From the NCBI GenBank assembly GCA_023249795.1, contig JAHFBU010000002.1, positions 1 through 31,356 of the forward strand: a stretch of 31,356 nt of DNA, given 5' to 3'. Made by a program: the position numbers and the translations under genes. Of the stretch, positions 25,198-31,356 are shown piece by piece. Below the pieces are notes generated by a model. The model ran no database searches. It was not told where the DNA came from and saw nothing but the letters and a program-made list of their open reading frames with translations. Source of the DNA: Syntrophaceae bacterium (GTDB taxonomy: Bacteria; Desulfobacterota; Syntrophia; Syntrophales; UBA5619). Position 1 is the stretch's first letter, and every line of letters begins with the position of its first letter.

Positions 25198-25599
25198 TCA
25201 TCTGAAAGGGTTCACCGGTCCCATAAACCCTCTCAATATATCTTCCTGCATGCTGCCGGACCAGATCCTTTTGCTTCCCACATAGATATCTGACGCAGTA
25301 ATGGTTTTCATCTTCATATCCACAGTTCCCTCGATCCTGACCTCCTCGTTAATGTGTCGCGCGAGAACCACTCTATCTACGTTCGGTACAAAATAATAAT
25401 CCCCCTTTGCGGCGTCAACCAGAAGCACAAATACATTCTCCACGGCAGCCACGGGGTCTTCTTTTCCTATGGGACAAACTTTTCCCTGGGTCACGCACAT
25501 GAACCCCTGAACGGATCCGGTGAGACTCGCCCCGATCGCACAATAAGGTGCCACCATCAATGCAACGCCGATAACCATGGATACCAATACTTTTTTCAT
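25198..25599 (-). CDS. Small exported hypothetical protein with two cysteines
   Basis: 133 aa, family not recognised. Seen: a signal peptide at 1-24 (MKKVLVSMVIGVALMVAPYC, cleavage after AIGA), a short Cys pair C35-x6-C42 in GFMCVTQGKVCPIG, then a beta-rich pattern FVLLVD, YYFVPN and VRIEGTVDMKMKTITASDI that resembles a small OB-like barrel. A good AGGAG site lies upstream of the ATG. It is convergent with the CcdA-TlpA gene and shares its terminator. The cysteines and placement suggest a substrate or partner of the neighbouring thiol proteins, which is inference only. Confidence 0.75.
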   Translation of the reverse strand: MKKVLVSMVIGVALMVAPYCAIGASLTGSVQGFMCVTQGKVCPIGKEDPVAAVENVFVLLVDAAKGDYYFVPNVDRVVLARHINEEVRIEGTVDMKMKTITASDIYVGSKRIWSGSMQEDILRGFMGPVNPFR

Positions 25600-25986
25600 T
25601 TTTTATCTCCTTTCTGTTTCTGGTTTGGTTTCATGGAACTTTCTTCCGCTCCCTATTTCCGCCTCTATTTTTCATGAGGGCTAATTCTCCACCCCATTTT
25701 GCCTGTATCGTACGCAATGGAATGAGAATTGACAATGATCGTAAAATATCAGTTTAGTCGTAAGTAAATACTATCCATCAATTTATCGAACCGGCCGGAA
25801 TAGAGGTGCGGTGTGGCGCTCGCCATCGCTATTCAAGGGAATATTTTTTATAATTCCTCTGCAGTCCATTCACAGAAAGCGGAGGATATTGGCGCATCCC
25901 TCTTGGATCGGCCCTTGACAAACCACGGCTTTACGATTAGATATGTTCCCGTCTTTCCTATAATTGCCTACAGAAGGAGATTGAAT
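25600..25986. other. 387-bp AT-rich spacer before tolQ
   Basis: No gene is supported here. An open frame does run from a GTG at 25813 into tolQ, but its translation is not TolQ-like, and a promoter sits inside it. The stretch holds the upstream regions of the small exported gene (minus strand) and of tolQ (plus strand). A second TTGACA at 25729-25734 is followed 18 bp later by TTTAGT, a weaker alternative promoter. Confidence 0.6.
25915..25943 (+). promoter_or_regulatory. Candidate promoter of tolQRAB
   Basis: Perfect -35 TTGACA at 25915-25920, 17-bp spacer, -10 TAGATA at 25938-25943. Transcription would start near 25950, leaving about 35 bases of leader that contain the AGAAGGAG ribosome-binding site for tolQ. 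Its position inside the longer open frame supports the chosen tolQ start. Confidence 0.55.
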
Positions 25987-26739
25987 GTGAATGAAATTTC
26001 GTCCACGGCCGCGATGAATCTGGGTGGGAATTTTCATGGCAGTCTTTTCGATATGGTTGTTCACGCGGGATTTGTCGTGCAGCTCGTTCTTGCGCTCCTT
26101 TTCCTCTTCTCCGTCGTCTCCTGGGCCATCATCCTGATGAAATATTTCAGCCTCCGGAAAGTCCGGAGAGAAAACGACCGCTTCATGGGTTTCTACATGA
26201 AAAGTTCAAAACTGTCGGATATCTTCCCCGAGACAAAGAAATTCAGGCATTCGACGCTGGCGGAGGTGTTTCGGAGCGGTTATACCGAACTCGTGAAGAT
26301 CACCAAGGCGGTTCGCGGAACCTCCACTGGCAGGGACGCCTCAGAGGTGGCCGGTCCGCTTCTGGAGATCGGTGGGATCGACAATGTGGAGCGGGCGATG
26401 AACCGGGCATGCGGGCTGGAGACGACCAAGCTGGAGGCGGCCCTCGGATTTCTGGCGACCACGGGCAGCGCCAGCCCCTTCATCGGCCTGTTCGGAACCG
26501 TGTGGGGGATCATGGATACCTTCAAAGGGATCGGAGCCCGCGGCTCGGCGACCCTGGCCATCGTGGCGCCGGGGATCTCGGAGGCGCTGATCGCGACGGC
26601 GGCCGGCCTCGCGGCAGCCATCCCGGCCGTTATTTTCTACAACTACTATCTGAACCGGATCAAGGGCATGACCCTCGAAATGGACAATTTCGCCCTGGAG
26701 CTGTTGAATATTGTCGAACGGTTCAATGTCAAGAATTAA
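25987..26739 (+). CDS. tolQ: Tol-Pal proton channel subunit TolQ (MotA/TolQ/ExbB family)
   Basis: Inner-membrane stator subunit that uses the proton motive force to drive TolA during outer-membrane constriction. Seen: three membrane segments at about 28-52, 152-176 and 195-218, the MotA/TolQ/ExbB signature ATTGSASPFIGLFGTVWGIM around 157-176, and GISEALIATAAGLAAAIPAV at 196-215. The length of 250 aa is slightly above the E. coli protein. The GTG at 25987 was chosen because GGAG lies seven bases upstream; an ATG at 26014 is the alternative. Confidence 0.95.
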   Translation: MNEISSTAAMNLGGNFHGSLFDMVVHAGFVVQLVLALLFLFSVVSWAIILMKYFSLRKVRRENDRFMGFYMKSSKLSDIFPETKKFRHSTLAEVFRSGYTELVKITKAVRGTSTGRDASEVAGPLLEIGGIDNVERAMNRACGLETTKLEAALGFLATTGSASPFIGLFGTVWGIMDTFKGIGARGSATLAIVAPGISEALIATAAGLAAAIPAVIFYNYYLNRIKGMTLEMDNFALELLNIVERFNVKN

Positions 26740-26745
26740 CAGATT

Positions 26746-27171
26746 ATGAAATACCCAAGGCGCAGGAATCAAAATGACAACCGGCCCATGGCCGAGATCA
26801 ATGTCACCCCCCTTGTGGACGTGATGTTGGTTCTGCTCATCGTTTTCATGGTGACGGCGCCGATGCTCCAGATGGGCATCGATGTGAATCTGCCCCGTGT
26901 CAAGGCGAAAAGCGTGGATGCCGCTGAGGAAAAGCTTGTCCTGACGATCAACGCCGCCAGGGAGATCTTCCTCAACAAGAGTCGGATGACGCTTCCCGAT
27001 CTCGGACCTGAACTGGAACATCTCTTCGCGTCGCGGATCGAACGCGAGGTCTACATGCGGGCCGACCGGAACGTTCCTTACGGTTTTGTGGTCGAGGTCA
27101 TGGCCGCGGTCCGCAAGGCCGGCGTGGATAAATTGGGGATGATCACTGACCCCCCCGAGGAACCCAGGTGA
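26746..27171 (+). CDS. tolR: Tol-Pal stator subunit TolR (ExbD/TolR family)
   Basis: Partner of TolQ with a single membrane helix and a periplasmic domain. Seen: MAEINVTPLVDVMLVLLIVF at 15-34, with the proton-carrying Asp at D25 in the membrane segment, and a periplasmic domain containing MRADRNVPYGFVVEVMAAV. The length of 141 aa is typical. It is 6 bp from tolQ and overlaps the start of the TolA-like gene by one base (TGATG). Confidence 0.96.
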   Translation: MKYPRRRNQNDNRPMAEINVTPLVDVMLVLLIVFMVTAPMLQMGIDVNLPRVKAKSVDAAEEKLVLTINAAREIFLNKSRMTLPDLGPELEHLFASRIEREVYMRADRNVPYGFVVEVMAAVRKAGVDKLGMITDPPEEPR

Positions 27172-27908
27172 TGTCGGAACAAGCAGATGGGGAGAGAATC
27201 GGGGGAGGCCGCCTCAACGCCATGATCCTCGTTTCCCTGCTATTCCACGGCCTGGTTCTTAGTCTCCTCTTTTTTGCCCCCTCCATCCCTTCGCCAAAAC
27301 TGACCTTCGGACCGATCTATACCGTGTCGCTGGTTGACTTTTCCGGAAGTGCTCCGGAGCAGAAGCGTGATAAGGCCGTGGCGAAGGAGCTGCTGGAATC
27401 TCCAAGCGCCGGAATGGTCGTCAAGAAGCTTCTGGAGTCGGAGCCGGTCGTTCCGATCCGGAGCCGGGAGAGCCGCGCAAAACGGGACCAAGACTTGGAG
27501 AAGGCGATGCAGGAGATCCGTAAACGGGCCGCAGCAGCCCCGAAACCACCGGAGCCTCTCTTCGCTGCCGAGAAGGCAGGTCCGGCATCTCAAGCGTCGC
27601 CCGCCGATCTCAATGCAAAGATGAAAGCCTACTATGCGATGATCAAGTTCCGGATCAACGGAAAATGGACCTATCCCCAGGGAATCCTTCCGGGAGAACA
27701 GTGGGAAACGTGGGTTGATATCAAGATCCTTCGCAACGGTGCGGTGGTGGAAACGAATATTGAAAAAAGGTCGGGGAACCGCTATTTCGACGAATCCGTC
27801 CTGAAGGCGATCCGGAAGGCGGGCACGTTGCCGCCGCTGCCGGAATGGTTCGGCGAAAACAGCCACGACGTGGTGATCCGGTTTCACTCGTCTGAATTGA
27901 AGCCCTGA
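27171..27908 (+). CDS. tolA: TolA-like protein (TonB C-terminal family), short form
   Basis: Inner-membrane-anchored energy transducer that contacts TolB and Pal across the periplasm. Seen: an N-terminal cytoplasmic tail, one membrane helix at about 17-36 containing the S-x3-H motif SLLFH (S22, H26) used to couple to TolQR, a charged linker (about 65-145) with only a short Lys/Ala/Glu-rich stretch, and a TonB/TolA C-terminal domain at about 150-245 (YYAMIKFRINGKWTYP, LRNGAVVETNIEKRSGN, SVLKAIRKAGTLPPLP). At 245 aa it is far shorter than E. coli TolA (421 aa), because the long helical domain II is nearly absent. ATG at 27171; an in-frame GTG at 27168 is also possible. Confidence 0.88.
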   Translation: MSEQADGERIGGGRLNAMILVSLLFHGLVLSLLFFAPSIPSPKLTFGPIYTVSLVDFSGSAPEQKRDKAVAKELLESPSAGMVVKKLLESEPVVPIRSRESRAKRDQDLEKAMQEIRKRAAAAPKPPEPLFAAEKAGPASQASPADLNAKMKAYYAMIKFRINGKWTYPQGILPGEQWETWVDIKILRNGAVVETNIEKRSGNRYFDESVLKAIRKAGTLPPLPEWFGENSHDVVIRFHSSELKP

Positions 27909-27938
27909 AAGCCTTCTCAAAAATAGGGTAGCCCTAAT

Positions 27939-29255
27939 ATGCGCAATCTGCAACATCCGGCGATTTTAATCCTGCTTCTGCTTCTGCTGTCTTCCTCCGG
28001 TCAAGCCTACGGGAAGGTTTATATCGACATCGATTCTCCCGTTTCCCAGAAGTTCCCCATCGCGGTCGCCGATTTCACCCCCCTCCGGCCTGTCGCGGAC
28101 AAAGGCGATCTGCCTGCCTGGTTTTCCGATACGATCTCACGCAACCTGATAACCACGGGCTACTTCAATGTTCTGGACCGGAAAGCCTACCCCGCTGATC
28201 CGAACCAGGCGGGGGGCGCCGGAGAGAATATCCGTTTTGTAGACTGGACGGCCATCGGCGCCGAATATCTGGTCAAGGGGGGATTTCAGACGAACGGCCG
28301 CGAGCTTGTAACCGAGTTTCGCCTGTTTGACGTGGTGCGGGGGGAACTGGTTGTCGAAAAGAGATACATTGGGAAACCCGAGGACCGTGGTCAGATGGTG
28401 ATACAATTCGTCAACGAGATCCTTCGGTCCCTGACCGGCGAGGTCGGTCTTTTTGACACGCGAATCGCGTTCGTCAGAAAAAGCGAGGGCTCCGCGGACA
28501 TCTATACGATCAACTACGACGGTTCGGACCTGCGCCGGATCACGGACAATAAAACGCTGACCCTTGCCCCGCGCTGGAGCCACGATGGCCGGTTTCTGGC
28601 CTTCACCTCCTACCGGGACGGCAATCCGGATCTCTATATTCGGGATCTGGAGAACGGTTCGACGCGGAAGCTTTCTTACTATCGGGGGTTGAACCTGCCA
28701 GGCTCCTGGTCCCGGGATGGCGGCAGGCTGCTGGTGACCCTGAGCCGGGATGGGAATCAGGAGATCTATGACATGGACGTGGGTAACAGCCTCCTCCGGC
28801 GCCTGACCCGCAATTTTGCGATTGACGTTTCCCCCGCACGCTCACCGGATGAACGGCGGGTCGCTTTCGTTTCGAACCGCGACGGCTCGCCGCAGATCTA
28901 TGTCATGGATGCCGACGGCGGCAACGTGCGACGGCTGACCCAGGAGGGCAATTACAACACCTCACCCGCCTGGTCGCCGAAGGGAAAGAGAATCGCCTAT
29001 GAGGGTTCGGTAAACGGCCGGTTTCAGATCTTTCTCATAGACCCGGAAGGGGGTGACCCCCAGCAGTTGACCTTTAACGAAGCGGACCATGAATCCCCTT
29101 CCTGGTCGCCGGATGGGCGCTGCCTCGCCTACCGTGTCCAGGTGAGCGGCCGAAGCCGGATTGAGATCATGAACGTGGGCGGACAGAATGTGAGGGTGCT
29201 GTACGAAGGAAACGACGACTGCCAGAGCCCCTTCTGGTCCCCCCATTTACGCTGA
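27939..29255 (+). CDS. tolB: Tol-Pal periplasmic beta-propeller TolB
   Basis: Periplasmic protein that switches between Pal and TolA. Seen: a signal peptide at 1-25 (AILILLLLLLSSSGQAYG), the TolB N-terminal domain with IAVADFTPL, ISRNLITTGYFNVLDR and IGAEYLVKGGF, and then a six-bladed propeller of WD40-like PD40 repeats, visible as recurring LAPRWSHDGRFLAFTSYRDG, SPARSPDERRVAFVSNRDG, SPAWSPKGKRIAY and SPSWSPDGRCLAYR. The length of 438 aa is normal. It is 30 bp after the TolA-like gene. The spacer to pal (112 bp) holds a separate promoter candidate. Confidence 0.97.
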   Translation: MRNLQHPAILILLLLLLSSSGQAYGKVYIDIDSPVSQKFPIAVADFTPLRPVADKGDLPAWFSDTISRNLITTGYFNVLDRKAYPADPNQAGGAGENIRFVDWTAIGAEYLVKGGFQTNGRELVTEFRLFDVVRGELVVEKRYIGKPEDRGQMVIQFVNEILRSLTGEVGLFDTRIAFVRKSEGSADIYTINYDGSDLRRITDNKTLTLAPRWSHDGRFLAFTSYRDGNPDLYIRDLENGSTRKLSYYRGLNLPGSWSRDGGRLLVTLSRDGNQEIYDMDVGNSLLRRLTRNFAIDVSPARSPDERRVAFVSNRDGSPQIYVMDADGGNVRRLTQEGNYNTSPAWSPKGKRIAYEGSVNGRFQIFLIDPEGGDPQQLTFNEADHESPSWSPDGRCLAYRVQVSGRSRIEIMNVGGQNVRVLYEGNDDCQSPFWSPHLR

Positions 29256-29284
29256 TTAACCTAACGCCAATTTTCGGTTGATTT

Positions 29285-29312
29285 TTGTCGTCAGGAGTGG
29301 TTACTTTATAAC
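29285..29312 (+). promoter_or_regulatory. Candidate promoter of pal
   Basis: TTGTCG at 29285-29290, 16-bp spacer, TATAAC at 29307-29312, in the tolB-pal spacer. The -10 is good and the -35 moderate. A separate promoter would let the abundant lipoprotein Pal be made in excess of TolB, which is the usual need. Confidence 0.45.
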
Positions 29313-29366
29313 GTACGGAGTTTGGTTAAGGCCGATCAAACATTCTTGATCCAAGAAAGGAGAACT

Positions 29367-30107
29367 ATGATGAAGAAGAATCAAATCTGGATAGGGCTGA
29401 TCGCCCTTGTGTTATGTCTCTCGGTAACATTTCTGGTCGGTTGCACCAAGAGGGCGACGTTGAAGGAAGAGGCTGTGGTTTCCCAGGAGCAGAAAGTGGC
29501 TGCCCAGGCATCGTCGGGAGCGACGATGACCGAGAGGGCGGCGGCCGCTCAGCAGAGTTCGGCGTCCCGGAAAAGCGCCCAGCGGGAACAGGTCCCACTG
29601 GTCATGGAGGGGGCCGACAAGGCGGTGGCCAAGGAGGCAACCGATAAGGCGGCCCAAGAGGCGGCTTACAAGGCAGCCAAGGAAGCAGCCGACAAGGCGG
29701 CCAGGGAAGCGGTTGAAAAGGCGAAGAAGGAAGCGGCCGAAAAGGCAGCAGCAATCCTGAAGGAAATGCAGATTGCCGACATCTATTTCGACTACGACAA
29801 ATACAATCTGAAATCCGAGGCCCAGGAGATTCTGAAGAAGGGGGCTCCGGCCTATCTGAAGTACAGGGATTACAAACTCGTGGTCGAAGGACACTGCGAC
29901 GAACGGGGCACTGCAGAATACAACCTGGCGCTGGGCGAGAAGCGGGCGACGGAAGCCGCGAAGTACCTGACCGATCTGGGAATCGATAAGGAGAGGATCA
30001 AAACCATCAGCTACGGCAAGGAAATGCCGCTGGATAAGGGACATGACGAGGCGGCTTGGACGAAAAACAGGAGGGTCCATTTCGTTATTTTCCCTCCGGC
30101 GAAGTAG
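29367..30107 (+). CDS. pal: Peptidoglycan-associated lipoprotein Pal with a long helical spacer
   Basis: Outer-membrane lipoprotein that binds peptidoglycan and ties it to the outer membrane. Seen: a lipoprotein signal with lipobox LVGC (C26), a low-complexity region, a Lys/Ala/Glu-rich helix at about 83-134 with near 8-residue periodicity (KEAADKAA, REAVEKAK, KEAAEKAA), then an OmpA/Pal domain at about 135-246 with IYFDYDKYNL, VEGHCDERGTAEYNLALGEKRA and NRRVHFVI. At 246 aa it is clearly longer than usual Pal proteins (about 170-190 aa); the extra length is the spacer. The ATG at 29367 follows AAAGGAG and directly precedes the signal; upstream in-frame starts are unlikely. Confidence 0.95.
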   Translation: MMKKNQIWIGLIALVLCLSVTFLVGCTKRATLKEEAVVSQEQKVAAQASSGATMTERAAAAQQSSASRKSAQREQVPLVMEGADKAVAKEATDKAAQEAAYKAAKEAADKAAREAVEKAKKEAAEKAAAILKEMQIADIYFDYDKYNLKSEAQEILKKGAPAYLKYRDYKLVVEGHCDERGTAEYNLALGEKRATEAAKYLTDLGIDKERIKTISYGKEMPLDKGHDEAAWTKNRRVHFVIFPPAK

Positions 30108-30144
30108 ATTTCGCTTATTATTCTGCCGTCATGGGAGAAAAAGG

Positions 30145-30180
30145 TCCTGTGAGCCCCGCCTCAAGGCGGGACTCACGGGA
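30145..30180. repeat. REP-like hairpin 1 in the pal-cpoB spacer
   Basis: Long imperfect palindrome: TCCTGTGAG pairs with CTCACGGGA outside, and CCCGCC with GGCGGG inside, loop TCAA, with one C/A mismatch. The core CCCCGCCT...AGGCGGGA recurs at 30256-30274. The T-rich stretch after it is interrupted, so it could be a weak terminator for pal or an mRNA-stabilising element. Confidence 0.75.
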
Positions 30181-30200
30181 CTCTTGTATTTGTTCTTCGC

Positions 30201-30232
30201 CATCGGGCCGGTTAAAGTCTTCCGGCCGGATG
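30201..30232. repeat. Hairpin 2 in the pal-cpoB spacer
   Basis: CATCGGGCCGG and CCGGCCGGATG pair at 10 of 11 positions around the 10-base loop TTAAAGTCTT. Not followed by a T-run, so it is not a typical terminator. Confidence 0.6.
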
Positions 30233-30255
30233 TGAACCGGGGCGCAACCCGCTGG

Positions 30256-30274
30256 CCCCGCCTTGCAGGCGGGA
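30256..30274. repeat. REP-like hairpin 3, second copy of the CCCGCC/GGCGGG core
   Basis: CCCGCC at 30257-30262 and GGCGGG at 30268-30273, loop TTGCA. The flanking C and A match hairpin 1, so the two look like copies of one short palindromic repeat. Confidence 0.65.
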
Positions 30275-30303
30275 TTAGGGAGCGCAATAAATAAACGGAC
30301 GGT

Positions 30304-30347
30304 TTTCTTGCCGGAAGCCGCGCCCTGAGGGCGAGCGCTTCAAGAAA
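30304..30347. repeat. Compound hairpin 4 just upstream of cpoB
   Basis: TTTCTT (30304-30309) and GAAGC (30314-30318) pair with GCTTC (30337-30341) and AAGAAA (30342-30347), enclosing a perfect palindrome CGCCCTGAGGGCG at 30321-30333. It ends about ten bases before the cpoB ribosome-binding site, so it could influence translation or terminate upstream transcripts. Confidence 0.55.
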
Positions 30348-30370
30348 GTTGAGTTGAGGAGGAAGAAATC

Positions 30371-31258
30371 TTGCGAAGGTATCTGTCCATCCTTTTCATC
30401 ATATGTCTGTATCTGACGGGCTGCGCCACCAAGGATGATCTCCTGAGGGTGCAATTTGAACTCGACAAGCAAATTCGGGCCACGGACGAAAAGATCGCCG
30501 CAGTCGGGCAGGGATCGGCATCACTCCGGGAGGAGATCGCGGTTCTCCGCAACGAGACCGCAAAGGTCCAGGAGGCCATCCAGTCGTTGCGCGGCAGTCA
30601 GGCGGAGGGACGCGCCGAAATCACCGATATCCGGGAACAGCTCCAGCAGATCCGGGGGATGGCTGACAGCCTCCGGAAAGACCTCTCTTCCATCTCCGCC
30701 AGGGCCGGCAAGCGTGAGGATGAGGAGAAGACGCTTCGGGAGAAGCTGGATAACATTACATTCAAGGTCAACTTCATCGAAAATTTCCTCGGGATCGGCA
30801 AGCACGATGAGCCATCGAGGACGCCGGCGGAGAAGAAGCAGTCCTCCGCGACGCAGACAAATGATTCCGCCGGCAAGGTCAGGATGGACAAGGAATCCCT
30901 CTATGCGGCGGCGTATGATCTCTTCAAGGAGGGGAGGTACGAGAAGTCGAGGGATGCCTTTGAAGGCTTCCTCAAACAGTATCCCGACACCGAATTCTCC
31001 GACAACGCCCAGTTCTGGCTTGGAGAGTGCTACTATTTTGAGAAGAAATACGAAAAGGCTATCGTCGAGTATGACAAGGTGATCAAGAACTTTCCGGAAG
31101 GAAACAAGATTCCCTACGCCCTCCTTAAACAGGGGCTCTCATTCCTGAGTCTGGGGGATAAGGCAAGCGGAAAGCTTCTCCTGCAGCAGGTTGCCAAGGA
31201 TTATCCCGACACGAGCCAGGCACGGATCGCTCGGGCGAAACTCCTCGAGATCAGGTAA
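30371..31258 (+). CDS. cpoB: Tol-Pal accessory TPR protein CpoB (YbgF), lipoprotein form
   Basis: Coordinates peptidoglycan synthesis with outer-membrane constriction in the Tol-Pal system. Seen: a signal with lipobox YLTGC (C18), an N-terminal coiled coil at about 22-125 rich in Glu, Gln, Arg and Leu, a low-complexity linker, and TPR repeats from about 175 to the end (YAAAYDLFKEGRYEKSRDAF, AQFWLGECYYFEKKYEKAI, PYALLKQGLSFLSLGDKASG). The length is 295 aa. The start is TTG, preceded by GGAGGAAG; no better start lies nearby. The lipobox differs from E. coli CpoB, which is a soluble periplasmic protein, so membrane anchoring is inferred here. Confidence 0.93.
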   Translation: MRRYLSILFIICLYLTGCATKDDLLRVQFELDKQIRATDEKIAAVGQGSASLREEIAVLRNETAKVQEAIQSLRGSQAEGRAEITDIREQLQQIRGMADSLRKDLSSISARAGKREDEEKTLREKLDNITFKVNFIENFLGIGKHDEPSRTPAEKKQSSATQTNDSAGKVRMDKESLYAAAYDLFKEGRYEKSRDAFEGFLKQYPDTEFSDNAQFWLGECYYFEKKYEKAIVEYDKVIKNFPEGNKIPYALLKQGLSFLSLGDKASGKLLLQQVAKDYPDTSQARIARAKLLEIR

Positions 31259-31274
31259 TTCCACCAAAGTCTTC

Positions 31275-31355
31275 GCCCGAAGGGATCGGAACTTGTCCCG
31301 GAATGTAATGGCGAAGGATAAGGGAAACGCCTCAGATGGGCGTTTTTGAACAGCC
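31275..31355 (+). repeat. 81-nt dispersed repeat, copy B, downstream of cpoB
   Basis: Second copy of the element at 1329-1411 in inverted orientation relative to the window (69 of 83 aligned columns identical by hand). It carries an intact terminator-like hairpin near its 3' end and ends in AACAGCC. It stops at the window edge, so its true right boundary is unknown. Confidence 0.8.
31325..31347 (+). terminator. Intrinsic terminator of the tol-pal-cpoB operon, within repeat copy B
   Basis: AAACGCC at 31325-31331 and GGCGTTT at 31339-31345 form a perfect 7-bp stem with a 7-base loop, and the T-run extends to 31347. Placed 66 bp after the cpoB stop, it fits the operon's end. Confidence 0.7.
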
Positions 31356-31356
31356 T

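Noticed and set aside
25813..25986. N-terminal extension of tolQ from a GTG at 25813
   Set aside because: The extension has no TolQ similarity, a promoter lies inside it, and a good ribosome-binding site precedes the GTG at 25987.

Overview
The window reads as a chromosomal segment of a Gram-negative anaerobe of the former Deltaproteobacteria (Desulfobacterota), most likely Syntrophales-like. This is inferred from gene order and protein style, not from a search. Supporting signs are a division and cell-wall (dcw) cluster with a meso-diaminopimelate-type MurE, a complete Tol-Pal locus (so an outer membrane), an FdhD homologue (formate dehydrogenase maturation), a KamA-EF-P-EpmA set, a generally GC-rich composition, and sigma70-type promoters.

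Layout. From 1 to 14488 the minus strand carries ruvX, mltG, mraZ, rsmH, ftsL, ftsI, murE, murF, mraY, murD, ftsW, murG and a murC cut by the left edge. mraZ has a clear promoter and three GTGG boxes spaced exactly 10 bp apart, the expected MraZ operator. Four junctions (ftsL/ftsI, murE/murF, murD/ftsW, and later efp/epmA) are ATGA overlaps. Between 14489 and 15193 lies a gene-poor patch with a frameshifted hicA. fdhD and an OB-fold plus HD phosphohydrolase follow on the plus strand, convergent with a cation-efflux transporter and a baeRF (eRF1-like) protein on the minus strand.

Divergent from the baeRF gene runs kamA-efp-epmA, which should make beta-lysine and attach it to EF-P. From about 22255 to 25599 there is a visibly more AT-rich redox island: a secreted CxxC thioredoxin-like protein, a secreted one-Cys peroxiredoxin, a CcdA-TlpA fusion, and a convergent small exported protein behind a 13-bp bidirectional terminator. 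The right end is tolQ-tolR-tolA-tolB-pal-cpoB, with a palindrome-dense spacer between pal and cpoB.

Points that stand out: (i) an 81-83 nt dispersed repeat occurs at both ends of the window; it acts as a perfect terminator-like hairpin after cpoB but sits inside the dcw operon between murG and murC with a damaged stem; (ii) Pal carries a long Lys/Ala/Glu-rich helical spacer while the TolA-like protein is unusually short; (iii) FdhD lacks the family's CxxC cysteines; (iv) an eRF1-like protein is divergent from the EF-P modification genes; (v) the exported thiol-redox island looks acquired. No tRNA, rRNA, CRISPR array, insertion sequence or phage gene was recognised.
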